Position numbers and translations under genes: made by a program. A stretch of DNA of 64,000 nucleotides from Pedobacter sp. SL55. Its GTDB lineage: Bacteria; Bacteroidota; Bacteroidia; Sphingobacteriales; Sphingobacteriaceae. Position 1 is the stretch's first letter, and each line of letters begins with the position of its first letter. Of this stretch, positions 1 through 8,915 are shown one piece after another. The notes beneath the pieces were generated by a model. The model ran no database searches. It worked only from the letters and a program-made list of their open reading frames with translations, and had not been told where the DNA came from. The stretch is taken from positions 3,906,001-3,970,000 of the forward strand of contig NZ_CP113059.1 in NCBI RefSeq assembly GCF_026625705.1, given 5' to 3'.

Positions 1-1534
1 CTGGATCGGTAAATAAATCCAAGCTGGTACCACTGTAGTTGGTAATTTGCGGAATTGGGTTTGCTGAAATAACAGCATCAGTAGTAAGATAATTACTTTC
101 TGCAACAGGCGTTGTACCACCTCTCATACCTCTACCTGTATTAGCCGGCGCATAGGTTTTACCAATGATATTACTTTTAAAGGTATAAGATGAAGACACC
201 ACCTGCGTACTGTAGTCGATAAGGTACCTGCCATTTCCTATAACATTGTAAAAAGTATTATTTTCTATAGCAACCGCAACAGATGGAGCAGCACTATGTA
301 CAATTAATCCGTAACCTATCTCTTTAAATGTGCTATTGGTAAGTGTAATATTATTAAACTTACAAGTTGCTGTAGTAGCGGTAATAAACGCATATGTACC
401 AGTGCTACCATTAACACCAATATCACTAACAACACATCTATTCACAATTAATTTATTGATGGTAATGTTATTAGAACCTTGCAAGCGGAATGGCGTATTA
501 ACGAAATTCCTAAGGTTACAGTTTTCGAAAGAAATCTGTTCCATTACAGAAGCTGTACCTTGGTTAATTAAATACTGGCGTTTGGTAGTTGCAGCATTAC
601 CATTAGCATAACCTGTTACATCAACGTTCTCAAAATGTAGTTTACCTCCCGTAGTTGGCAAAGTAATTAACGATAATGAGACGATAGGTTTTACTGGGCC
701 TGCTTCGCCAATGATACTGATATCTATTCCAGCAGGTAACACTACTGTTGCATCCGAATTGTATTGAGTGCCCTGCAACAACACAAATCTAGTGCTTGCT
801 GTAGCAGCTTGTATTTTTGCTGCTAAATCATCAGTTGCCGTTAGTGTAACTACGTCTGCCCCTGTTGGCAATGGAGCAAGTGTAGTAAACTCTACAACAC
901 CCACAGTCCTTGTGCCCAACATTAAAGTAGCGGTGTATGCGGTTTGTGCGGTTAAACCTGTTACAGCTTTAAAGCCAGCAGCGGCATCGCCAGCTGTTAA
1001 TGGCACAGTAACAGTTGCACCTGTAGTTGGTTTTAATACAATACTGGTTAAACCAGTTGTAGCTGTAAATCTTAAAGTAGCGCCTGTACGTGTGAGGTCG
1101 TTTTCTTGAACGGCTTTAAACAATTGCAAACCTGTAATTTGAAACGGTTCACTAATCATGTACTTCGATTCTGGCTGACCTTGATAAGCATTGGCCTTAA
1201 TTCTAGCGTAGTACGGTGTTCTCGTCTGCAAGTTTTCGTCGGTAACGGTAATACCTGCAGTATCTACCACCTTAGTATAAGCAATGGTTGCAAATGTTTG
1301 GTCTGTAGAAAAATCAACTGTATAAGTTAATGGTTTTCCATCGCTGAAAATAGGTTCTACCCACTTCAATTTAGCCGAAGTTTGCCCTGCTGAGATAGAA
1401 ACTTCTCCTGGTTTAAATATACGTGGAGTTTCTAAGTTCTCATTTTCGTTTTTCTTACATCCCGTAACCATTAAGCCCACCAACATAGCAAGCATCATGA
1501 TTTTAACTATTGTATATTCTTTAATATTTTTCAT
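1..1534 (-). CDS. Surface lipoprotein, FN3 then beta-helix (partial)
   Basis: The frame is open from an ATG at 1534 to the left edge of the window, so the C-terminus is missing. The N-terminus is a lipoprotein signal peptide with the lipobox LMVTGCKK. A fibronectin III-like segment follows (about residues 35-120, including the motif TPYYARIKA), then a second small beta domain. The rest has the Asn- and Ile-rich repeats of a right-handed parallel beta-helix, as in the DUF5123/DUF4957 pectate-lyase-like proteins. It is the last gene after SusC and SusD, in the slot where glycan-binding SusE/F-like lipoproteins or surface polysaccharide-cleaving proteins sit. A role in binding or cutting a pectin-like polymer is inference; I see no catalytic motif. 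DUF-level family assignment is from memory of the architecture. Confidence 0.7.
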   Translation of the reverse strand, partial: MKNIKEYTIVKIMMLAMLVGLMVTGCKKNENENLETPRIFKPGEVSISAGQTSAKLKWVEPIFSDGKPLTYTVDFSTDQTFATIAYTKVVDTAGITVTDENLQTRTPYYARIKANAYQGQPESKYMISEPFQITGLQLFKAVQENDLTRTGATLRFTATTGLTSIVLKPTTGATVTVPLTAGDAAAGFKAVTGLTAQTAYTATLMLGTRTVGVVEFTTLAPLPTGADVVTLTATDDLAAKIQAATASTRFVLLQGTQYNSDATVVLPAGIDISIIGEAGPVKPIVSLSLITLPTTGGKLHFENVDVTGYANGNAATTKRQYLINQGTASVMEQISFENCNLRNFVNTPFRLQGSNNITINKLIVNRCVVSDIGVNGSTGTYAFITATTATCKFNNITLTNSTFKEIGYGLIVHSAAPSVAVAIENNTFYNVIGNGRYLIDYSTQVVSSSYTFKSNIIGKTYAPANTGRGMRGGTTPVAESNYLTTDAVISANPIPQITNYSGTSLDLFTDP

Positions 1535-1544
1535 TTCGTTAAGA

Positions 1545-3396
1545 TTAAAGGCCTACGTAACCAAAGTTTTGTTTCATGTTGGTATTCTGGTTTAACACCG
1601 TATTTGGATAAGGGAAAAGTTCTTTCTTGTTCGGCTCGAAATAGAAAGCAAAACCAGTAGAAATTTACTTGTCAATTGGTTTTCGGTAGTTAACGATTTT
1701 CTCCAATTTTTTATATTACTTGACGAAGTATAACCAGCTGGGGGTGTAGAAGGTGCCGGTTGATACAATACAACATTGGCAGTTCCACCAAACAAATCCA
1801 TACTTGCTACCTCATCACTGCTAGGAGAAAGGTTATAGTTAGACTCTTTAGTGTATACAACTTCTGGAACATTGGTATAAGCACCTGTACCAGCAATTAA
1901 ATCTGCTAACTTGGTTCTAGTTTCCTGGAACTTGCTATTAATTAAATTCCATCTAATTAAATCATACTTTCTTACACCTTCGCCGCCAAACTCTAATAGT
2001 CTTTCCTTTACAATGGCATCAAAAAATGGTCCTTTGGTAGTAGGTATAGACAAACCTGCTGGCGTAGTACCGCCATAAGCTCTATCCTGAACTTTTTTCA
2101 ATGCAGCAATAGCAGCAGCAGATGGTTGAGGATTGATTTCATTATCTGCCTCTGCAAACATTAACAGTACATCAGAAAATCTGATCATTGGCCAGTTAAC
2201 GGCAAAAGTTTGTGAAGTAGAATTTTTATTAAAGGCAGTCCAAGATTTTCTAAACTTGGCATCCGACATGTTATTTAAGGTATTGATGATTTTTTTAGAA
2301 TTTGCATTGATCTCAAAAACTCCAATGGTTACGTCTCTTCTCAAATCTCTTTTGTCAAACTCATAAAAATAAGTAGGAACAGCTACCATACCTCCCCCAC
2401 CTTGCCCATAATCTGACGAAGAGTTGAAACGCAAACCATTGTAATACCCCAACTTGCTATCTGTATTAGAGTTACCACCAAAAGCAGCCACCTCAAACAT
2501 CAATTCATGTTGGCTATCCATACGTGTACCATGAAGGGTTTTAAAAACATTTTCGAATACTGGGTTAATATCATGTTGTGTCGGATTAGCTATGATTTCC
2601 TGGCATTCATCGAAAGCAATTTGATAATACTTCAAATAATCCGATCTTCTTTCCATTAATTTGGTTTCAGTACGTAACGAATAACCACCTCTAGCCAAAG
2701 CAATTCTAGCTCTTAATGCTTTAATAGCTCCTTTGGTAAAACGATAACTTCCGTATTCTGGAATTTCGGTTCTCCAAGGCACTAATTCCGCGGCTGTTTT
2801 CAAATCTTCAATAATCACATCATAAGTTTCATCTCTATTGGCGTTAGGTGGATAAAGACTGTCTTCGTAAGCAGCCGATTTGAAACGTTGTGGCACATCG
2901 CCCCAGTTACGGATCAACTCATAATAAAATTGGGCCCTCAAAGCAAGTGCTTCGCCTAAATAGCGCCTCATGATGGTCTGCTCTGCAGCTGTACCATTAG
3001 TATAAAGCTGAGACTCTGGAATAAATTTGATACATAAATTGGCACGTTCTATACCCGAGTACAACTGTGCAAAAGGATTGAACAAATCGGTATTGTTTGG
3101 ACTTGCGCCATACATACTCAAGCCTCTTCTATCGTCTGCACCGTAACTTCCCGATGTTCTAAAATCATCTGCCGAAACACCAAAAAGTGTAGAAATACGA
3201 CTACCGTAGCCGTTATCACCAATTAAACGATTATATATAGCTACCACGGCCGTATTGGTAGAGTTTATACTGTTAAATACAACTGTAGTAGATGAATTCG
3301 ATTCAGAATCGTAATCTAATACTTTCTTACAAGAAGGTAGAATGCTGCTCCCATAGCTAAAACTAAAAAAGCAGTTTTTATTGATTTAATTTTCAT
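1545..3396 (-). CDS. SusD/RagB family glycan-binding lipoprotein (frameshifted)
   Basis: SusD-family proteins are outer membrane lipoproteins that cap the SusC channel and capture glycans. The central frame (1592-3247) has typical SusD features: the YYELIRNWGDVP segment, TPR-like helices, and a C-terminal part with PMIRFSDVLLMFAEA and ERLLEFGGEGVRKYDLIRWN. Both ends are in other frames. The start (ATG at 3396) reads MKIKSIKTAFLVLAMGAAF and needs a one-base shift near 3331-3345 to restore the lipobox PSCKKVLDY. At the C-terminus a shift near 1655-1672 restores FAFYFEPNKKELFPYPNTV and the family ending MKQNFGY, with stop at 1545. Two shifts in a well-conserved gene suggest sequencing error, but a genuine pseudogene cannot be excluded. 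It lies 20 bp after susC and is surely co-transcribed. Confidence 0.85.
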
Positions 3397-3416
3397 TGTC
3401 TTTTAAAGTTTAGTGA

Positions 3417-6400
3417 TTAAAATACCATGTTAATACCAGCTAACATAAATCTGCTACGAGGGTAAGCTGCATAATCTATACCAGGTGTTAACGGATTGCT
3501 ACGGCGGGTATTGGCCTCTGGATCGTAACCTGTGTACTTGGTAAAGGTATGCAAGTTATTTACTGTTGCATATACTCTTAACTTAGAGATAAAGCCTGTA
3601 CGTTTTACCAAAGTAGTTGGCAAAGTGTATCCTAAAGTAACGTTAGTAATACGTAAGAAAGAGCCATCTTCAATTGCGTAAGAAGTTAAGGTGTAGTTTC
3701 CTAAAGTAGGTGTCCACATGGTGGTATTGGCATTCATTTCTGTTAACATCGTTGGATCGGTAACTTTAACACCATTGGCATCAAAGTTCTTCCATCTGTC
3801 GTTCATCACGGACAAAAGGTTATTATCTTTCACATTAAACTGCGAAGTGAACTCTAATTTATTTGCGTTGTAAACTTTATTACCGATAGAAAAGTTCATG
3901 AAAATATTCATGTCAAAATTCTTGTAGGTAAACTGATTGGTAAAACCACCAATTACTTTGGGTTGTGAGTTGCCCAATACCGTTCTATCGTCTGCACCAA
4001 TTAACATGCTACTGCCGCTTGATAATTTTTTAACTTTCATATCGCCAGGTTGTGGTGCTCTATTACCTAAAAGTGCACTGGCATTAGGCACATCTGGCTT
4101 TAAAGTATAAGTATAAACTCCTGTGGTGGTATTTTGTGTGTAATTAAAATCATTTACGGTGTAACGACCATCAGATACAAAACCATAAAACTGACCAACA
4201 GGTTGACCAACTTGAACCAAGAAATCTGCTAAGTTATTTACCCACCCTGATTCGGTTACATAAGATTGTAAACCATTCTGTAAGGCCACAATAGTATTTT
4301 TATTGAAAGCAAAGTTTACCCCAGCATTATAGCTAAAGTTTTTGGTTTTTGCCACTAAGCCGTTTAACTGCACTTCTAAACCCTTGTTACTGGTTTCACC
4401 CACATTTTGTTGTTGGTATCTGTAACCATTTACAGCAGGAATGTCAGCTCTTAACAGTAAATCTTTAGTACGATTATCATATACATCGATACTTGCAGAC
4501 AATCTGTTTTTAAACAAATCAATATCTAAACCTAAGTTAGCTGATATATTTTTTTCCCAAGTTACTAGTGGGTTAGCTAAAAAGTCGCCAGTAATTAGGC
4601 CCGTAAGTACAGAGGCATCGGCAGCAGCATAGCCCCCAGCAGTAGAACTAGCTTGATAAATTGTTCGGAACAAATCTGTTCCAATTCTATTGTTTCCGGC
4701 AATACCATAACTTGCCCTTACCTTCACATTACCTAACCATTTTAAATTTAGGTCTTTGATGAAACTTTCTTCAGATAATCTCCAAGCAACCTGCGCTGAC
4801 GGGAAATCTCCCCAACGTCTATCATCTGCAAAAAATGAAGACCCATCTCTTCTATAGTTTAATGTAGCCAAATATCTGCCTTTATAGCCATAAGAAGCTC
4901 TAGCAAAGAAAGACATTTGTCTGTCGCCGTTTACGGATGATGTTGGTTTATCTTGCACCAAACCCGCTACTGGAGGCTCTGCCTTTTGGATACTTGCAAA
5001 TGCCTCAGAAGCAGAAATATCTGCTGGAAACCACTTAATGGTACTTGAGTTACCCGTACTGTTTCTAATGTTGGTTTCTTGGCCAAGCAAAAGTTCTAAA
5101 CTATGATCGTTACCTAAATTAGGTTTATAATTTAAGGTGTTGGTATTCAGAAAAGTATTTAAGGTAGAACCACTTAAAACCACTACTGGCATATTTGAAT
5201 TTTGCCTAGCCACATTAGATAGCACGCCACTAAATGCATTAATCTCCCTATCAGTAAAGTTTAAACTAACCTGACTTCTAACTGTAAGGTTTTTAAGGAT
5301 ATCGTAACTGATGTAGGCACTGCTAATTAAATCGTTTTTATAATCGTACTTTAATTCTTGATGTGCAAGAGATACAGGGTTGGTTAAACCAGTGGTTAAA
5401 AAGTCTGCGTCAAAGAAATCTCCAGTTTCGCCGCCGCCAGAAAACGGTTGGTAACGTACTGAGTTTCTTAAACGGTTATTGCCTTGTGAGCCAGTGCTTG
5501 TAGTACCCGCACCATCTACACGTTGGCGGCTATAACGTACATTAACACCTGTACGAACTTTGTTAGAAATACGATGATCGAAACGGAAAGAAGCGAAGGT
5601 ACGTCTGAAACCAGACTCCAACATAATTCCGTCTTCGTTAATGTTATTTAAGGTAAAATTATAAGTGGTAGTTTTATTACCTCCAGAAAGATTTAAAATC
5701 TGTGTGTTAGAAAACGCTTGGCGGCCAAAAACCCTATCCTGCCAATCAATATTTGGAATATTTTTATAAATATCTAAATCTTCGTAAGTACCGTAGCGCT
5801 TGGTAAAGCTATCTTTTACATCTTGTGCAGTATTGTTGTTGTACAACTCGTATTGGTACATTACATACTCGTAAGGGTTCATTACATCCAACTTGTTCAC
5901 AATTTGACGAACACCCGCATAAGTATCAAAAGAGACGTTGGTACGGCCATCTTTACCGCTTTTGGTAGTAATTACTACTACCCCGTTGGCACCTCTACTA
6001 CCATAAATAGCGGTAGAAGCCACATCTTTCAGTACATCAATACTTTGAATTTCGTTAGGAGACAAAACCGATAGTGCATTTTCTACCTGTACCCCATCTA
6101 CAATATACAACGGCGAGTTATCTCCAGTAAGAGAGCTTCCGCCACGTACCCTAATTTGGATTTCGGCACCTGGAGCACCTTCTGTGGTAGTTACATTAAC
6201 ACCAGCTAGCTTACCGGCCAAGGCCTCTGCTACCGTACCTACCGGAAAATCTTGTAAATCTTTAGCAGAAATTGAAGATACAGAACCTGTTAAGGCTTCT
6301 TTCCTTACCGTACCGTAACCAATGTTTACAATTTTCACTTCATTAAGAGAGGTAGAACTCTCTTCCAATGCTGCATTTACTTGGCTTTTGGTCCCAACTT

Positions 6401-6653
6401 CCACTTCTATTTCGTTAAAGCCAATAGATTTGAAAACCAAAACAGTATTTCCAGTAGATGGAACACCTATTTTAAAAGTTCCGTTTCCGTCTGTAGATAC
6501 GGCAACTTTAGTTCCTTTAATGGTTACGGCTACACCAGGAACTGGAGATCCGGTAGCTTTTTCGGTTACCTTTCCAGTTACTGACCTTGTTTGCGCCTTA
6601 GCTAGTTGGATACCAATAGCAAGCACACAAAAAAACAGCAAGATTTTTTTCAT
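3417..6653 (-). CDS. SusC/RagA family TonB-linked outer membrane transporter
   Basis: This is a 1078-residue TonB-dependent outer membrane channel for oligosaccharide import. The order is: signal peptide (residues 1-20, ending AKA), a carboxypeptidase-regulatory-like beta domain (VTGKVTEKATGSPVPG), a plug domain with the SusC signatures GKLAGVNV, IRVRGGSSLTG and PLYIVDGVQ, then a large beta-barrel ending in the aromatic residue Phe. There is no N-terminal STN domain, so it is not an anti-sigma signalling transducer, which fits control by the divergent LacI gene instead. The SusD gene follows after a 20-bp gap. The substrate cannot be read from the sequence. A pectin-like polymer is suggested only by the beta-helix protein downstream. 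Confidence 0.95.
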   Translation of the reverse strand: MKKILLFFCVLAIGIQLAKAQTRSVTGKVTEKATGSPVPGVAVTIKGTKVAVSTDGNGTFKIGVPSTGNTVLVFKSIGFNEIEVEVGTKSQVNAALEESSTSLNEVKIVNIGYGTVRKEALTGSVSSISAKDLQDFPVGTVAEALAGKLAGVNVTTTEGAPGAEIQIRVRGGSSLTGDNSPLYIVDGVQVENALSVLSPNEIQSIDVLKDVASTAIYGSRGANGVVVITTKSGKDGRTNVSFDTYAGVRQIVNKLDVMNPYEYVMYQYELYNNNTAQDVKDSFTKRYGTYEDLDIYKNIPNIDWQDRVFGRQAFSNTQILNLSGGNKTTTYNFTLNNINEDGIMLESGFRRTFASFRFDHRISNKVRTGVNVRYSRQRVDGAGTTSTGSQGNNRLRNSVRYQPFSGGGETGDFFDADFLTTGLTNPVSLAHQELKYDYKNDLISSAYISYDILKNLTVRSQVSLNFTDREINAFSGVLSNVARQNSNMPVVVLSGSTLNTFLNTNTLNYKPNLGNDHSLELLLGQETNIRNSTGNSSTIKWFPADISASEAFASIQKAEPPVAGLVQDKPTSSVNGDRQMSFFARASYGYKGRYLATLNYRRDGSSFFADDRRWGDFPSAQVAWRLSEESFIKDLNLKWLGNVKVRASYGIAGNNRIGTDLFRTIYQASSTAGGYAAADASVLTGLITGDFLANPLVTWEKNISANLGLDIDLFKNRLSASIDVYDNRTKDLLLRADIPAVNGYRYQQQNVGETSNKGLEVQLNGLVAKTKNFSYNAGVNFAFNKNTIVALQNGLQSYVTESGWVNNLADFLVQVGQPVGQFYGFVSDGRYTVNDFNYTQNTTTGVYTYTLKPDVPNASALLGNRAPQPGDMKVKKLSSGSSMLIGADDRTVLGNSQPKVIGGFTNQFTYKNFDMNIFMNFSIGNKVYNANKLEFTSQFNVKDNNLLSVMNDRWKNFDANGVKVTDPTMLTEMNANTTMWTPTLGNYTLTSYAIEDGSFLRITNVTLGYTLPTTLVKRTGFISKLRVYATVNNLHTFTKYTGYDPEANTRRSNPLTPGIDYAAYPRSRFMLAGINMVF

Positions 6654-6761
6654 ACAATATGGTTAAAATTTGGTTATATGTAAAACAGCTTTAGAGCCAT
6701 CCTTTAACAATTCTACAATGTTTTTTTAAGATATAGCGCCATTAAACAAGTATAAATTTGT

Positions 6762-6784
6762 GCAATCGTTCCCGACAACGTTGC
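6762..6784. promoter_or_regulatory. Candidate LacI-family operator
   Basis: An imperfect palindrome with half sites GCAAtCGTT and AACGtTGC lies in the intergenic region between susC and the divergent lacI-type gene. CG-centred inverted repeats of this size are typical LacI/PurR-family operators. The position suits control of both genes. This is inference from one site. Confidence 0.45.
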
Positions 6785-6806
6785 CAAAATCAATCTAAAA
6801 TTATAT

Positions 6807-6839
6807 CTTTAGTACAATAGATAAATAGTGTTATTTTTG
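6807..6839 (+). promoter_or_regulatory. Probable promoter of the LacI-type gene
   Basis: TATTTTTG at 6832-6839 matches the Bacteroidota -7 consensus TAnnTTTG, with a weak TTTG-like element (CTTTA) about 20 bp upstream. The ATG at 6886 is about 46 bp downstream. Confidence 0.45.
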
Positions 6840-6885
6840 AAGTACATTTTTTAGCTAGTAACCCACGTAATTTTATAAACTAAGC

Positions 6886-7896
6886 ATGTTTGAGCCTGTT
6901 ACCATAAAAGATATAGCCAAAGCCCTTGGCCTTTCTACTTCTACCGTATCTAGAGCATTAAGAGATACTTACGAAATTAGTTCGGCTACCAAAAAACTGG
7001 TTACTGATTATGCTAAACAAATTGGCTATAAACCCAACCCTATTGCACTGAGCTTAAAAGAACGCAGAAGCAAGTCTATTGGCGTAGTGGTTAGCGAAGT
7101 GGCAAACAGCTATTTTTCGCAAGCTATAGATGGCATCGAATCTATTGCTTACGATAAAGGCTACCATGTTATCATTTCACAAACGCACGAATCTTATGAG
7201 CGAGAAGTGATTAACGTTAGCCACCTGGCTTCGAGAGGCGTAGATGGATTACTGGTTTCATTATCTTCGCAAACAGAAGATATTTCTCATTTAAAATCGT
7301 TACACGAAAAAGGCCTGCCTATTGTATTTTTTGATCGCGTAGCAGATGAAATTGTTACGGATAAAGTAATTGCCGATAACGAAAAAGGCGCTTACAATGC
7401 TACCAGCCATCTCATCGCCTCCGGCTACAAAAAAATAGCACACTTAACAAGTTCGAGCCATCTTTCTATTAGCATAGAGCGCTTGTGGGGCTATAAAAAA
7501 GCATTGGCAGATCATGGTATTGAGCTTAAAGAAGAATACATTAAATATTGCCCACATGGCGGCATGATTTACGAAGAAACAGAAACAGCTATTAAAGAGT
7601 TACTTGCCTTGGCAGATAAACCAGATGCTATTTTTGTGGCTGGCGATAGGCTAAGTACAGGTTGTTTAAGCGTATTTAAAAACTTAAACGTATCTGTACC
7701 TAAAGATATGGCTATTGCAGGTTTCAGCAATTCTGATGTATTGGATTTATTTAACCCATCGTTAACTTCGGTTAGGCAGCCCGCTTACGAAATTGGCCAA
7801 CAGGCAACCGAAATGTTATTAAAATTAATAGAGGCGAAATATCCTGTAGAAGAATTTGAGAAAAAAGTATTGGATACCAGCTTATTTATCAGATAA
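6886..7896 (+). CDS. LacI-family transcriptional regulator
   Basis: The 336-residue protein has an N-terminal LacI helix-turn-helix (TIKDIAKALGLSTSTVSRAL, residues 6-25), a hinge helix (NPIALSLKERRSKSIGVVV) and a periplasmic-binding-like ligand domain. The last contains the family motif AIFVAGDRLSTGCL and a conserved ending FNPSLTSVRQPAYEIGQQA. It is cytoplasmic and is predicted to bind a sugar or sugar derivative. It is divergent from the susC-susD operon with an operator-like palindrome between them, so it probably represses or activates that uptake operon. Regulation of glycan loci by LacI proteins, rather than by SusR or hybrid sensors, is known in this phylum but less common. Confidence 0.93.
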   Translation: MFEPVTIKDIAKALGLSTSTVSRALRDTYEISSATKKLVTDYAKQIGYKPNPIALSLKERRSKSIGVVVSEVANSYFSQAIDGIESIAYDKGYHVIISQTHESYEREVINVSHLASRGVDGLLVSLSSQTEDISHLKSLHEKGLPIVFFDRVADEIVTDKVIADNEKGAYNATSHLIASGYKKIAHLTSSSHLSISIERLWGYKKALADHGIELKEEYIKYCPHGGMIYEETETAIKELLALADKPDAIFVAGDRLSTGCLSVFKNLNVSVPKDMAIAGFSNSDVLDLFNPSLTSVRQPAYEIGQQATEMLLKLIEAKYPVEEFEKKVLDTSLFIR

Positions 7897-8328
7897 TTAG
7901 TAAGGCAATTTATAGGCTTGTCTAGCCAACAGTTTCCAATCCTTACCTTCTTTTTGCCAAACCAACATAATGCCAAGGTGCACCTCTCCTGCTTTGCCAC
8001 CATCGTTAGTTGTGGCGTGCAACTCGTGGCGCACAATTGCCGTTTTCCCAGTAACCTTAATGGTTTGGTTTTTCAAATCGATAGTTACGAAATCTGATTT
8101 TCCGCTGGCAATACTTTCTACAAAAGCAGCTTTGTCTTCAACTTTACCACCAGAGTGCCCATAGCTTAAATTAGTAGCCGCTACCTCTTCTAAGGCGGTT
8201 CTCTCTCCACTAATCATTGCATTTTTTAGTTTATCTACGGCTGCTACTAAATTTTGCTCGTCTTTTGTTTGGGCATACACAATTGAAGATGACATTAGCA
8301 ATAAGGCTAAAATTATTTTTTTCATCAA
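7897..8328 (-). CDS. Secreted DUF4440/SnoaL-like (NTF2-fold) protein
   Basis: The 143-residue protein has a signal peptide ending VYAQ, then a compact NTF2-like cone fold: an N-terminal helix (DEQNLVAAVDKLKNAM), the motif LSYGHSGGKVEDKAAFVESI, and strands ending VWQKEGKDWKLLARQAYKL. This is the DUF4440 pattern seen in many small periplasmic Bacteroidota proteins. No enzyme activity can be assigned. It converges on the LacI gene with no bases between the two stop codons. Confidence 0.8.
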   Translation of the reverse strand: MMKKIILALLLMSSSIVYAQTKDEQNLVAAVDKLKNAMISGERTALEEVAATNLSYGHSGGKVEDKAAFVESIASGKSDFVTIDLKNQTIKVTGKTAIVRHELHATTNDGGKAGEVHLGIMLVWQKEGKDWKLLARQAYKLPY

Positions 8329-8335
8329 GAACAGA

Positions 8336-8373
8336 TAAAAAAAGGGATACAGATCTAAACCATCTATATCCCT
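8336..8373 (-). terminator. Rho-independent terminator after mscL
   Basis: On the minus strand the stem arms AGGGATA and TATCCCT are followed by a run of about eight T. It lies directly after the mscL stop codon and before the DUF4440 gene. Confidence 0.65.
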
Positions 8374-8389
8374 CTTAAATTAAATTAAA

Positions 8390-8784
8390 TTATTTATTTT
8401 TTAATAGATCTCTAATTTCAGTTAGCAAAACTTCTTCTTTTGTTGGAGCAGGTGGCGCTGCCGGCGCCGCAGGTGCAGTTTCTTCCTTTTTTTCATCTTG
8501 TTTACAAATCTTATGATCATAAACAATACTAAAGCAACGATTATAAATGAGATAACTTGAGATAAAAAATTACCATATTTAATAGCGGTTCCCGGAATTG
8601 TTAATGCACTTAGGTTATCTAGCTTTGCAGCTTTTAATGCAGGTGCCAAAACTGCTGGGGTAATTACATCCTCTACTAACGACGAAACAATTTTACCGAA
8701 TGCAGCTCCGATAATTACACCAACTGCTAAATCTATTACATTGCCTTTTACAGCGAAATCTTTGAATTCTTTAACAAATCCCAT
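8390..8784 (-). CDS. mscL: Large-conductance mechanosensitive channel MscL (frameshifted tail)
   Basis: MscL is an inner membrane channel that releases solutes on hypo-osmotic shock. The N-terminal helix and TM1 ([20 protein letters not shown], then [16 protein letters not shown]), the periplasmic loop, and TM2 ([19 protein letters not shown]) are intact. After KMKK the frame becomes basic nonsense. Adding one A to the A-run near 8490-8500 restores an Ala/Pro-rich linker and the conserved cytoplasmic helix [13 protein letters not shown], with stop at 8390. The restored length, about 131 residues, is normal. The homopolymer position makes a sequencing error the likeliest cause. Confidence 0.93.
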
Positions 8785-8824
8785 ATAAATGTGTTTTAAA
8801 TTAGGTAATTAATTTTTAGTTAAA

Positions 8825-8857
8825 CAAACTTAGCTAAAAGAAGATTAATTAATCAAA
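8825..8857 (-). promoter_or_regulatory. Promoter of mscL
   Basis: On the minus strand a TTTG element (8854-8857) is separated by 21 bp from TAAGTTTG (8825-8832), a full match to the Bacteroidota TTTG...TAnnTTTG pattern. The mscL ATG is about 40 bp downstream. Confidence 0.6.
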
Positions 8858-8887
8858 TTAAACCAACAAAATTATAAAGCATTTGTT

Positions 8888-8895
8888 TATTTTTG
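8888..8895 (+). promoter_or_regulatory. -7 element of the rpoN promoter
   Basis: TATTTTTG matches TAnnTTTG and lies 20 bp before the ATG at 8916. A TTG in the same frame at 8883 would overlap this element, which supports the start at 8916. Confidence 0.5.
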
Positions 8896-8915
8896 AAAAC
8901 TCTTTACTCCAATTT

